Of a stretch of 44,330 nucleotides of DNA, positions 32,233 to 38,453 are shown piece by piece. The notes under the pieces were generated by a model. That model saw only the letters and a list, made by a program, of their open reading frames with translations, searched no databases and was not told the DNA's origin. The translations under genes were made by a program, and so were the position numbers. Origin of the DNA: a virus; the IMG/VR virus record IMGVR_UViG_3300018083_000015, positions 1 to 44,330 of that record; one strand, given 5' to 3'. The stretch's first letter is position 1. Each line of letters starts with the position of its first letter.

Positions 32233-33003
32233 ATGTCAAACGTCACAGAAGAAGATACTGCGGTTTGGCCGCACTATAAGAAGCTGTGGGACACCATTGC
32301 TGAGATTGATTTGCAGCTTGATTCATTGAATGATTCTGCATCTGCAACTCGCCGCAATGTTGTTTCCGCACTTATTGAGGCCACAGAATCATTGTGGTCC
32401 GATGGTGCTCAGACAACTATCGAGCAACTTCGCACCGTTTCCAATCCCGAGCAATTGGTTGGGATTGTTGAGGGAATCATCAAGGCTTTGCGTGATGAAT
32501 TCAATGAGGAGAACAACAAGATCATTGAAGCCAAAGTCGAAGCTGCTCCTAAGTCCGAGCCGCTTATTTCTCAGGAACAAGCTGAGGAACTTTCCAAGCA
32601 GCGTTCTGGTTTGTACCAGACAATCAAGCAGGTCGTTAATGTCGCCAAAGTTATGGACGATGTTGATCTGGAAATGCCAAAGACTCGCCGTGGTTCGCAT
32701 GGAAAGCGTGGAGCACGAAAGATGAGCCTTATGGTTTGGGCAATCAATGGTGAGGAAATTGATCCCAAGCCAAAGTACAAGGATCTCGCTATTTCACTCG
32801 GATTCGAAGGCAGCAAGGAATTGACTGCTTTCTTGAAGTCAAAGGGTGTTGATACGAAAGATCCTAAGGATGGGAAGTTGTCCGTCGAATTTGATGACGG
32901 TCGAGTTCTCTCCGGATATATTCCTGAGGATGCTTCATCGGATGACATCGAAGATGACGATGACGACGATGATGATGACGAGGAAACTGAAGTTACCGAA
33001 TGA
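32233..33003 (+). CDS. Acidic protein with poly-Asp tail
   Basis: A 256-residue protein. Residues 1-150 are helical (LWDTIAEIDLQLDSLNDSAS). A basic patch MPKTRRGSHGKRGARKMSLM at ~150-168 is followed by a folded segment (KYKDLAISLGFEGSKELTAF), and the C-terminal ~30 residues are almost all Asp/Glu. An acidic tail behind a basic patch is typical of ssDNA-binding or histone-like proteins, in which the tail contacts partners. It has its own promoter. Function unproven. Confidence 0.65.
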   Translation: MSNVTEEDTAVWPHYKKLWDTIAEIDLQLDSLNDSASATRRNVVSALIEATESLWSDGAQTTIEQLRTVSNPEQLVGIVEGIIKALRDEFNEENNKIIEAKVEAAPKSEPLISQEQAEELSKQRSGLYQTIKQVVNVAKVMDDVDLEMPKTRRGSHGKRGARKMSLMVWAINGEEIDPKPKYKDLAISLGFEGSKELTAFLKSKGVDTKDPKDGKLSVEFDDGRVLSGYIPEDASSDDIEDDDDDDDDDEETEVTE

Positions 33004-33013
33004 TCGGTTAACC

Positions 33014-33036
33014 TGGGCATGTTATTAAACTGCCCC
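33014..33036 (+). ncRNA. Conserved small hairpin, copy 3
   Basis: GGGCA (33015-33019) pairs with TGCCC (33031-33035) around the 11-base loop TGTTATTAAAC. Compared with copies 1 and 2 the stem changes from GAGC/GCTC to GGGC/GCCC in a compensatory way, while the loop keeps TG at its start and AAAC at its end. It directly follows the acidic protein gene. Confidence 0.55.
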
Positions 33037-33207
33037 AATTCTTCTTTCCAGGTGAGTTAACCCGGCTCTTAAATTCCTTCCTGCAAGCGTATCTAATCCT
33101 CTCAGTAGGGTTGATGACGATTAGTTCCGGGGATGAGAAATCCAATACTGAATTCTACACCTTTCTAATTCGGTGTTGTTGAGAAAGCTTTGGAAGCCTG
33201 GAAGTTC

Positions 33208-33277
33208 GAGAGTTAGCTAGTTGCCCTAATTAAATCCCGCCAGGATTGGTTACTTGGACAGCAACTAGCTAACTCTC
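33208..33277. ncRNA. Long-stem structured element in a 305-base gap
   Basis: A 17-bp perfect inverted repeat (33208-33224 with 33261-33277, arm GAGAGTTAGCTAGTTGC) encloses 36 bases. These contain a second hairpin AATCC/GGATT (33233-33247). No T run follows, so it is not an ordinary terminator. The gap 33004-33308 otherwise holds only the small hairpin at 33014. It lies 31 bases ahead of the 33309 gene and may protect or control the mRNA. Confidence 0.6.
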
Positions 33278-33308
33278 ACTTTCGCATTTCATAACCAGGA
33301 GTGAAATA

Positions 33309-33530
33309 ATGGTAGTAACAGTCAAGGAAGTAGTATTCCGAAAAGTTGTCGGCGGTATTGGACAGAGCTATGAAAAGGTGGTTATCTTAAAGCCGTCACC
33401 TGATGGTCAAGTAGCATTAACAAAAACAGGGAGTTGGGTCGCAATTAATGAGGCCGAAAGATTTCCTGATGAAGTGTTACATGACCACAAACTCAACACA
33501 GTAAATGGAGGAATACGTAATGACCGCTAG
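33309..33530 (+). CDS. Small beta-rich unknown protein
   Basis: A 73-residue protein with AGGAGTGA upstream. MVVTVKEVVFRKVVGGIGQS and KVVILKPSPDGQVAL form beta strands, and the end is basic/polar. The long-stem element precedes it. It overlaps the next gene start by 11 bases. Unknown function. Confidence 0.65.
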   Translation: MVVTVKEVVFRKVVGGIGQSYEKVVILKPSPDGQVALTKTGSWVAINEAERFPDEVLHDHKLNTVNGGIRNDR

Positions 33531-33735
33531 TAAAAAAGAGGAGCATACTTCCAAAGAAGTAATGGAGGAAGAAGTTCCTGAGGTAGAGATTCCACCTTCA
33601 CAGGTAAATCTTGAAGGTGGGACTTCTGATTCAATTGCACCTGAGCAATTAGAGCAGGCTTTGCTTCAGCAAGCTGGTTCAATTGTTGAGGAACCAAAGA
33701 TTGATAACGAGCTTCCGGAGCCAGAAGCTGACTAA
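33520..33735 (+). CDS. Small Glu/Pro-rich disordered protein
   Basis: A 71-residue protein from ATG 33520 with GGAGG upstream. It is very acidic (KEVMEEEVPEVEIPPSQVNL) with a Gln-rich middle (QLEQALLQQAGS). Ten bases after its stop lies the tRNA gene. Likely disordered, function unknown. Confidence 0.6.
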   Translation: MTASKKEEHTSKEVMEEEVPEVEIPPSQVNLEGGTSDSIAPEQLEQALLQQAGSIVEEPKIDNELPEPEAD

Positions 33736-33744
33736 AGGTTTGGC

Positions 33745-33817
33745 GCCTATTTAGCCCAACGGCAGAGGCAAGAGACTTAAAATCTCTAAAGTACGGGTTC
33801 GAATCCCGTAATAGGCA
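33745..33817 (+). tRNA. tRNA with UAA anticodon (leucine, UUA codon)
   Basis: A complete cloverleaf: acceptor GCCTATT/AATAGGC (7 perfect pairs), D stem GCC/GGC, anticodon stem AGAGA/TCTCT with loop CTTAAAA (anticodon TAA), a 5-base variable region AAAGT, T arm ACGGG-TTCGAAT-CCCGT, and discriminator A. CCA is not encoded. The UAA anticodon reads UUA, a codon that is rare in high-G+C actinobacteria. Bacterial leucine tRNAs normally have a long variable arm, absent here, so charging identity needs testing. Confidence 0.9.
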
Positions 33818-33844
33818 CTCCTACTAATAATAGAAAGAGGATAC

Positions 33845-34063
33845 ATGGATGATGATTATGATAAGTTCAGCAAGTCCTTTACAAACATCACACCTGAGGG
33901 CGATCAAATCGAGCGAATAGAAACTTTAAGAAATTCCTATAAGGATCTTCTTAATGATATTTGTGGAATGATTGAGCGCACACCTGAGCGTACAATTGCT
34001 CTCCGTCATTTGGAAGAATCCCTCATGTATGCTGTAAAGGCTATTGTGCTTGAAGGAGTTTAA
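33845..34063 (+). CDS. acb2: Acb2-like cyclic-nucleotide sponge (anti-CBASS candidate)
   Basis: A 72-residue helical protein. The segment FTNITPEGDQIERIETLRNS, then LNDICGMIERTPERTIALRH and LEESLMYAVKAI, matches the pattern of the Acb2/Tad1-hairpin family (R.xxR...K.L......P.ER(S/T).AL..LEEa.MwA..AI). Characterised members form oligomers that sequester cyclic di- and trinucleotides and so block CBASS signalling. AAAGAGGATAC precedes the ATG, and the stop overlaps the next gene (TAATG). Family resemblance judged by eye. The function here is inferred. Confidence 0.65.
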   Translation: MDDDYDKFSKSFTNITPEGDQIERIETLRNSYKDLLNDICGMIERTPERTIALRHLEESLMYAVKAIVLEGV

Positions 34064-34185
34064 TGCCGTGGCCTTATCTAGACTACAGTATTGTTAAGTA
34101 TGGTTTTGCTGGTGTGCTGTTTACTCTTGTATTCTTCTATGTCTTGTACAAAGCCTGTACCTACGTCATGGGAGAAGATGACTAA
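34063..34185 (+). CDS. 40-residue single-TM peptide
   Basis: ATG 34063 overlaps the Acb2-like stop (TAATG) and TAA 34183-34185 overlaps the next ATG (TAATG). The peptide MPWPYLDYSIVKYGFAGVLF and TLVFFYVLYKACTYVMGEDD has one membrane span (about residues 14-29) and an acidic tail. The double coupling indicates a real gene. It may cooperate with its defence-related neighbour. Function unknown. Confidence 0.6.
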   Translation: MPWPYLDYSIVKYGFAGVLFTLVFFYVLYKACTYVMGEDD

Positions 34186-34430
34186 TGCCATTCCACACAA
34201 CCATAAGAAACGAATCAACGATAACAGAAAAAGCAACTCTTACTATTGATGATGATTGGTCTGCTTCACTGTATGGGGATAAAAATTTCCCTGATGATCC
34301 TAAGTGTAGTTGGTTGATCGAATCGTTAGATGAGAGATTTGAACTTGTCCTGTATGTTAAGGATAAGAATGCATTGCAAGTGTTAATTGACCAATTTCTA
34401 AGAGACCTACAGGAGCTTTACATCGAGTAA
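34185..34430 (+). CDS. Small unknown protein
   Basis: An 81-residue protein. N-terminal beta strands (TTIRNESTITEKATLTIDDD) lead into a helix (ALQVLIDQFLRDLQELYIE). TAATG-coupled to the TM peptide. The DLQE codons lie in a CCTACAGG octamer. No family recognised. Confidence 0.65.
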   Translation: MPFHTTIRNESTITEKATLTIDDDWSASLYGDKNFPDDPKCSWLIESLDERFELVLYVKDKNALQVLIDQFLRDLQELYIE

Positions 34431-34442
34431 TTCGGAGCAACT

Positions 34443-34595
34443 ATGTATACCGTGAAAGAGTTTATCAGATTTTTGAAGTTCTATCAGACGCAAGGGCTTT
34501 CCATTGATGAAATGGTAAAGCTACTGGAGTACTACGGTGACGACGAGCTTAGAGCCTTTATATTTAATCAGCCCGAGTCAGTTTCGAGTTCATAA
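34443..34595 (+). CDS. 50-residue helical protein overlapping the nuclease gene
   Basis: ATG 34443 is preceded by GGAG and the frame ends TAA at 34593. The product (MYTVKEFIRFLKFYQTQGLS, IDEMVKLLEYYGDDELR) is two amphipathic helices. Its last 59 bases overlap the start of the nuclease gene in another frame, and its own sequence supplies that gene's GGAG site. Probably genuine, function unknown. Confidence 0.55.
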   Translation: MYTVKEFIRFLKFYQTQGLSIDEMVKLLEYYGDDELRAFIFNQPESVSSS

Positions 34596-35511
34596 GGATT
34601 GTCCCCAACTTCATAAGTACATCTATGAAAATGGGTTACGTCCGAAGCAACGAGAAAAGAAGTTCGAGGTTGGATCTTATTGGCATGAGTTAGCGCATTT
34701 CTATTACCAGCTCATTAAAGCTGGATACAAAATTGGTGACCCATTAACTTTTAGTGCGATGGACACCAAGATGCGAAATGACCTAGCTGAAGTCAAGGAC
34801 GACTATTTAGGAGTGCTTTGCCAAGTCCACGTTATGTTCCGTCGCTATCTGGAACGTAGGACCCAAGAAATTGACACAGGTATAGATATTGTTGAAGTCG
34901 AAAGAGAGATCAACTTTCCCATTAGTGATTCCGCTGGAATTCATGGTATTGTAGACCTTATCTATAGACGCCGGGGCAAACTAATCATCAGAGACCACAA
35001 GACTGGTGAGAATCAGTCTGCTCACTCTAATGAATCCTTAGAAATGGACGATCAGTTACTAACGTATGCCTGTATCATATATAAGCAATACGGAGAAGTT
35101 CCAGACATTGAAATTAGCTGGATCAACTCAAAGACTGATTACAAGAATGGGGCTACAAACGACCAACTCTTTAGGACTTACTACAAGGTAATGACTAAAG
35201 AATACTTAGAAGCCTTCTGGACCTACACGGAACAGTACGTGTATCATATGCAGACTGTTCCTGCTATCAGACACATCAATGGATACAAGTGTAAGTCCTG
35301 TAAGTTCAAAGATCCTTGTATGTTTGAGCTTCGTGGTTTTGATATTCGGAACATGATCCAATCGAATTACGTTCACGTTCCGAGGAATCATGACTACAGA
35401 AAATTCACAGAGATTGCCCGAAAGAACCCCGTTAGAAACAATGTTGATAAGCCGAGTAAAGATTTACCCAGCGGACGGGTCACCATTGATTTCTTTGCTA
35501 GTAAGACATGA
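34537..35511 (+). CDS. Cas4/RecB-like PD-(D/E)XK nuclease with iron-sulfur Cys set
   Basis: A 324-residue protein starting GTG 34537. Core motifs: HELAHFYYQ helix, GIHGIVDLIYRR (motif with Asp), IIRDHKTGE (DxK), and MDDQLLTYA (QxxxY-like). A single Cys in the N-terminal HKDCPQLHKY and three near residue 253 (CKSCKFKDPC) reproduce the four-Cys [4Fe-4S] arrangement of Cas4, AddB and Dna2 nucleases. It probably trims DNA ends for recombination. Its neighbours are a Sak4-like ATPase and a putative ssDNA-binding protein. Confidence 0.85.
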   Translation: MTTSLEPLYLISPSQFRVHKDCPQLHKYIYENGLRPKQREKKFEVGSYWHELAHFYYQLIKAGYKIGDPLTFSAMDTKMRNDLAEVKDDYLGVLCQVHVMFRRYLERRTQEIDTGIDIVEVEREINFPISDSAGIHGIVDLIYRRRGKLIIRDHKTGENQSAHSNESLEMDDQLLTYACIIYKQYGEVPDIEISWINSKTDYKNGATNDQLFRTYYKVMTKEYLEAFWTYTEQYVYHMQTVPAIRHINGYKCKSCKFKDPCMFELRGFDIRNMIQSNYVHVPRNHDYRKFTEIARKNPVRNNVDKPSKDLPSGRVTIDFFASKT

Positions 35512-35617
35512 TGCTAGTAAAGGGTTCTATAGGGTAGTTGAGAAAATTGTCAATGGAGTGAAGATTATTGAACATGAGGTAAACATCAGCTATGTCTTTG
35601 AAAGCAATGACACTTGA
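35390..35617 (+). CDS. Small beta-rich protein overlapping the nuclease gene end
   Basis: A 75-residue protein from ATG 35390, with GAGG five bases upstream. Its first 122 bases overlap the nuclease gene in another frame, and its 3' end overlaps the next gene start by 26. The C-terminal half (KGFYRVVEKIVNGVKIIEHE, VNISYVFE) reads as genuine beta strands beyond the overlap. The real start may be further in, for instance 35441. Function unknown. Confidence 0.5.
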   Translation: MTTENSQRLPERTPLETMLISRVKIYPADGSPLISLLVRHDASKGFYRVVEKIVNGVKIIEHEVNISYVFESNDT

Positions 35618-36299
35618 TGAAGTGTCAGTCTACTTAAAGCTATTGATCTATGGACCACAGGGAATAGGCAAAACGTTTTGGACAGCGGAGAATTGTCCCA
35701 AGCCTGCTGTATGGATGGACTTTGAAAGATCCTCAGATACGATTCTTTCCAATCGAGATAGATTCAAAACTGAGGACTTCAAAATCATTCAGGTAACTCC
35801 CGATAAAGACCCAAAGGAGGTAGAAGATTTCTGTAAGAACATTCATAAGACTGAGTTCAAGACAATCATCTTTGATACTATGACTACCAGTCAAGTGTTT
35901 CAGCTAGACCACTGGATGAATAACGGTAGTAAGAACAAAGGTCATAGTCCAACTCAACCGGATTACAGAGAGTCCACAACTGTATTCCAACGAATGTTCC
36001 TCAGATTGCAACATGCACCAATCAATGTTGTGTTGATCGCTCATGAACGTGAAATGTGGATTGGTGAGGGACCATCTAGAAGAATTTCTAGTGTAATTCC
36101 CTCAGTTACTCCCGCACTTCATGATGCTGTTACTCAGTTAGTTTCCGGTGTTTTCCGACTGAGTAAGAAGAATGGCAAGTACCAAATGCTTACGGAAACA
36201 AAGGGTTTGTATATTGCCAAGAATCGGTATGGAATTGCCGATGTAGAAGTAATAGATCCAACTTGGAATACATTCTTGAAAGGAATGACAAATGCTTGA
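35592..36299 (+). CDS. Sak4-like RecA-fold ATPase (ssDNA annealing/recombination)
   Basis: A 235-residue protein. Walker A GPQGIGKT lies at residues 21-28, Walker B at about 90-96 (TIIFDTM), with VVLIAHEREM later, typical of the phage AAA_24/Sak4 group. These small RecA-core proteins promote strand annealing and usually pair with an SSB-like partner, here the next gene (8-base overlap). GAGGT lies 11 bases before ATG. Strong family resemblance, biochemical role inferred. Confidence 0.8.
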   Translation: MSLKAMTLDEVSVYLKLLIYGPQGIGKTFWTAENCPKPAVWMDFERSSDTILSNRDRFKTEDFKIIQVTPDKDPKEVEDFCKNIHKTEFKTIIFDTMTTSQVFQLDHWMNNGSKNKGHSPTQPDYRESTTVFQRMFLRLQHAPINVVLIAHEREMWIGEGPSRRISSVIPSVTPALHDAVTQLVSGVFRLSKKNGKYQMLTETKGLYIAKNRYGIADVEVIDPTWNTFLKGMTNA

Positions 36300-36735
36300 C
36301 CTTGATCTTGGTGGTGTAGCTTCCGCTGGGAAACCACTACCAGAAGGTGATTACGAATTCCTGATTACTGATGCAACTGTTCAACTGTCGAAAGAAAAGA
36401 CGTCACACAACCTTAAGCTTCGGCTTGAAGTTTCCAGCGACGATGAAGCTGGCCGTCCTCATTCGGAGAACTTGAACATTCAAAAGAGCACTCGTCCTTT
36501 TGTTAAGGCATTTGTGACAGCTCTTTGGGGCGTTGAAGATGATGAGGTCGATAACATCTCTTTCGACTTTGATGAAGATTCAGATACTGTCGATGCTTTC
36601 AATAGTGGAGCAGCGATTACCCTACAGGGTATTAACGGTCAGCCAGTTATCAATCAGACAATTGGCGGCACAATCAAGCACGTGACTACTGATGGAAGGA
36701 CTTACGGAAACGTAATCGCCTGGTATCACGTCTAA
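36292..36735 (+). CDS. Putative ssDNA-binding protein (Sak4 partner)
   Basis: A 147-residue beta-rich protein. EGDYEFLITDATVQLSKEKT and NLKLRLEVSS, then VDAFNSGAAITLQGINGQP, resemble the DUF669/OB-type phage proteins found directly behind Sak4 genes. Acidic stretch FDFDEDSDTVD. The overlap with the ATPase gene and a strong terminator after its stop mark the end of this unit. Function by association. Confidence 0.65.
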   Translation: MLDLDLGGVASAGKPLPEGDYEFLITDATVQLSKEKTSHNLKLRLEVSSDDEAGRPHSENLNIQKSTRPFVKAFVTALWGVEDDEVDNISFDFDEDSDTVDAFNSGAAITLQGINGQPVINQTIGGTIKHVTTDGRTYGNVIAWYHV

Positions 36736-36740
36736 CAATC

Positions 36741-36790
36741 GAGAGGGAGTACCTGTGCCAAAAGCAATCTCAGGTACTCCCTCTCTTTTT
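36741..36790 (+). terminator. Strong intrinsic terminator
   Basis: GAGAGGGAGTACCTG (36741-36755) pairs perfectly over 15 bp with 36771-36785, followed by TTTTT (36786-36790). The loop is 15 bases. It separates the recombination genes from the primase-helicase and polymerase genes, which begin 11 bases later and so must rely on readthrough or an unseen start. Confidence 0.92.
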
Positions 36791-36800
36791 GGAATGGGCT

Positions 36801-38453
36801 ATGGATGATCTATCAAGATTCCTAGAGTTTTTATATTCGGAATCTGAGGGATATGTATACGTAGCAACGAAAGATACTTTAGCCACTAATCAAGAATGGA
36901 GACAGGAATTCTTTCTGTGGCCAGAAGCAAAAGACGATATCTACAATTACATAACCCATCAGCAGGAAGAAAGGGACGTATATGTAGCACCGGCCTTATT
37001 CAAAGGCAAGAACTCTCTAAAAAAGTCCGTACAGGGTACAAACGTTTTATGGGTAGAGTTTGATGGACAGCAGCAAATCGACTTCCAAGATTTACCGCAT
37101 CCTGATTGCATTGTTCAAACAAGCGTAGATACCCATCTACATTGTTACTGGAAGATCGACTACCTCGATAATACAGATACGATTGATCAAATCAACCGTA
37201 GACTTACACATTATCTAGAGGCAGATGCTTCTGGTTTTGATGCAAACCAAGTTCTTCGACCACCCCTGAGTAAGAACTGGAAACATCAAGGACTACCAGT
37301 AACTCTGAAACACCTTATATCTGATGGTGTTCACCATGAGTTCTCTTCTTTTGAAGCGGCACCTGAACCGACTGTACAAGTCATTCGTTTAAATCAGGAG
37401 ATGCTTCTCCCTGTAGGTGAATTGCTTAAGACTTTACCTCTGCATGCCCAATTAAAAAAGCGGATAATGTCAGAGGTAGTAGTTCATCCTCATAGAAGTT
37501 CTTTCTTGATGAAAGTAGCTCATGAGTTGGCAGAAGAAGGTTGTAATCATATTCAGATAGTTAGTCTGTTAGATTACATAGATGATAGAATTAAGAAGTT
37601 TGAGGGAAGGAGAGACAAATTAACACGTCTAAGCGAGTTAGCCTCAGTCGCTTTATTACACGTTTCCGTCGAAGAGGGACTCCAGTTATATTCTCCAATG
37701 GACATTTTGAACCACAAGGAGAGCCTGGAGTGGATAATTCCAAACTGGTTACACAAATCTGGGTTTGTAATCTTAACAGGACCGCCCAGCGTTGGCAAAA
37801 CGACCCTTGCTTTACAGCTTATGAAACATCTTGCAAATGCGGAGACTTTTATCTCAAGGGAAGTTCTGACGGAAAGCAAGGTTCTATTTCTATCGTTAGA
37901 AATGAGTCAGTTCGAATTAAAGTACTTCCTTACGAACATGAACAAGGAGTTCCAGAACGATCCGAAATGGGAGCAGAACGTTAGGATACTTGATGAGGAT
38001 AGACCGCTTCTTGATTATGAGACTATCATTTCAGAGTATTGTCCTGATGTTGTCTTTATTGATTCTCTTACTGAATTGGCAACCGAGGAACTTAAAGAAA
38101 CAGAAGCCAGAGCAATAACTCGATGGATCAGGAGATTGAGAAAGAGGTACAAATGCGCTTTTGTCGTTATCCACCACAATCGCAAGGAATCCGGTCTAAA
38201 GTTCAAAGAGACCAAGTTAACTGGAGTTTACGGTTCGTTCATATTTGGCAAAGATGCCGAGACTGTTCTCAACCTAGATAGGGATGAGAACGGGGATATT
38301 GCTTTATATAGCCTCAAGATGAGATTCGACAGAAAGGTGATGATTGATCTTACTCAGAACGAAAATCTGATCTTTAGCTTAAAGGAGGTGGATGGTGATA
38401 ATACACAACCAGGAACAATTGGCTCAGGCTCTATCCGTCTTAATCTCGACTGA
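36801..38453 (+). CDS. Primase-helicase (RepB-type primase plus RecA-like helicase)
   Basis: About 550 residues from ATG 36801. The N-terminal ~240 residues resemble DNA-primase/RepB domains (VLWVEFDGQQQIDFQDLP, then CIVQTSVDTHLHCYWKIDYL). The C-terminal half is a RepA/AAA_25 RecA-like domain: GPPSVGKTTLALQLM (Walker A near residue 330), VVFIDSLTELAT (Walker B) and FVVIHHNRK. It likely primes and unwinds DNA at the fork. Start context is weak. The 3' end overlaps the polymerase gene by 62 bases. Confidence 0.8.
   Translation: MDDLSRFLEFLYSESEGYVYVATKDTLATNQEWRQEFFLWPEAKDDIYNYITHQQEERDVYVAPALFKGKNSLKKSVQGTNVLWVEFDGQQQIDFQDLPHPDCIVQTSVDTHLHCYWKIDYLDNTDTIDQINRRLTHYLEADASGFDANQVLRPPLSKNWKHQGLPVTLKHLISDGVHHEFSSFEAAPEPTVQVIRLNQEMLLPVGELLKTLPLHAQLKKRIMSEVVVHPHRSSFLMKVAHELAEEGCNHIQIVSLLDYIDDRIKKFEGRRDKLTRLSELASVALLHVSVEEGLQLYSPMDILNHKESLEWIIPNWLHKSGFVILTGPPSVGKTTLALQLMKHLANAETFISREVLTESKVLFLSLEMSQFELKYFLTNMNKEFQNDPKWEQNVRILDEDRPLLDYETIISEYCPDVVFIDSLTELATEELKETEARAITRWIRRLRKRYKCAFVVIHHNRKESGLKFKETKLTGVYGSFIFGKDAETVLNLDRDENGDIALYSLKMRFDRKVMIDLTQNENLIFSLKEVDGDNTQPGTIGSGSIRLNLD

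Noticed and set aside
32571-33038. Leftward 155-residue frame with a poly-Ser run
   Set aside because: The Ser run is simply the complement of the poly-Asp codons of the acidic protein. No independent support.
33745-33817. tRNA gene as a phage integration site (attP)
   Set aside because: No integrase, excisionase or partitioning gene is present, and the tRNA is complete with its own position in a phage operon.
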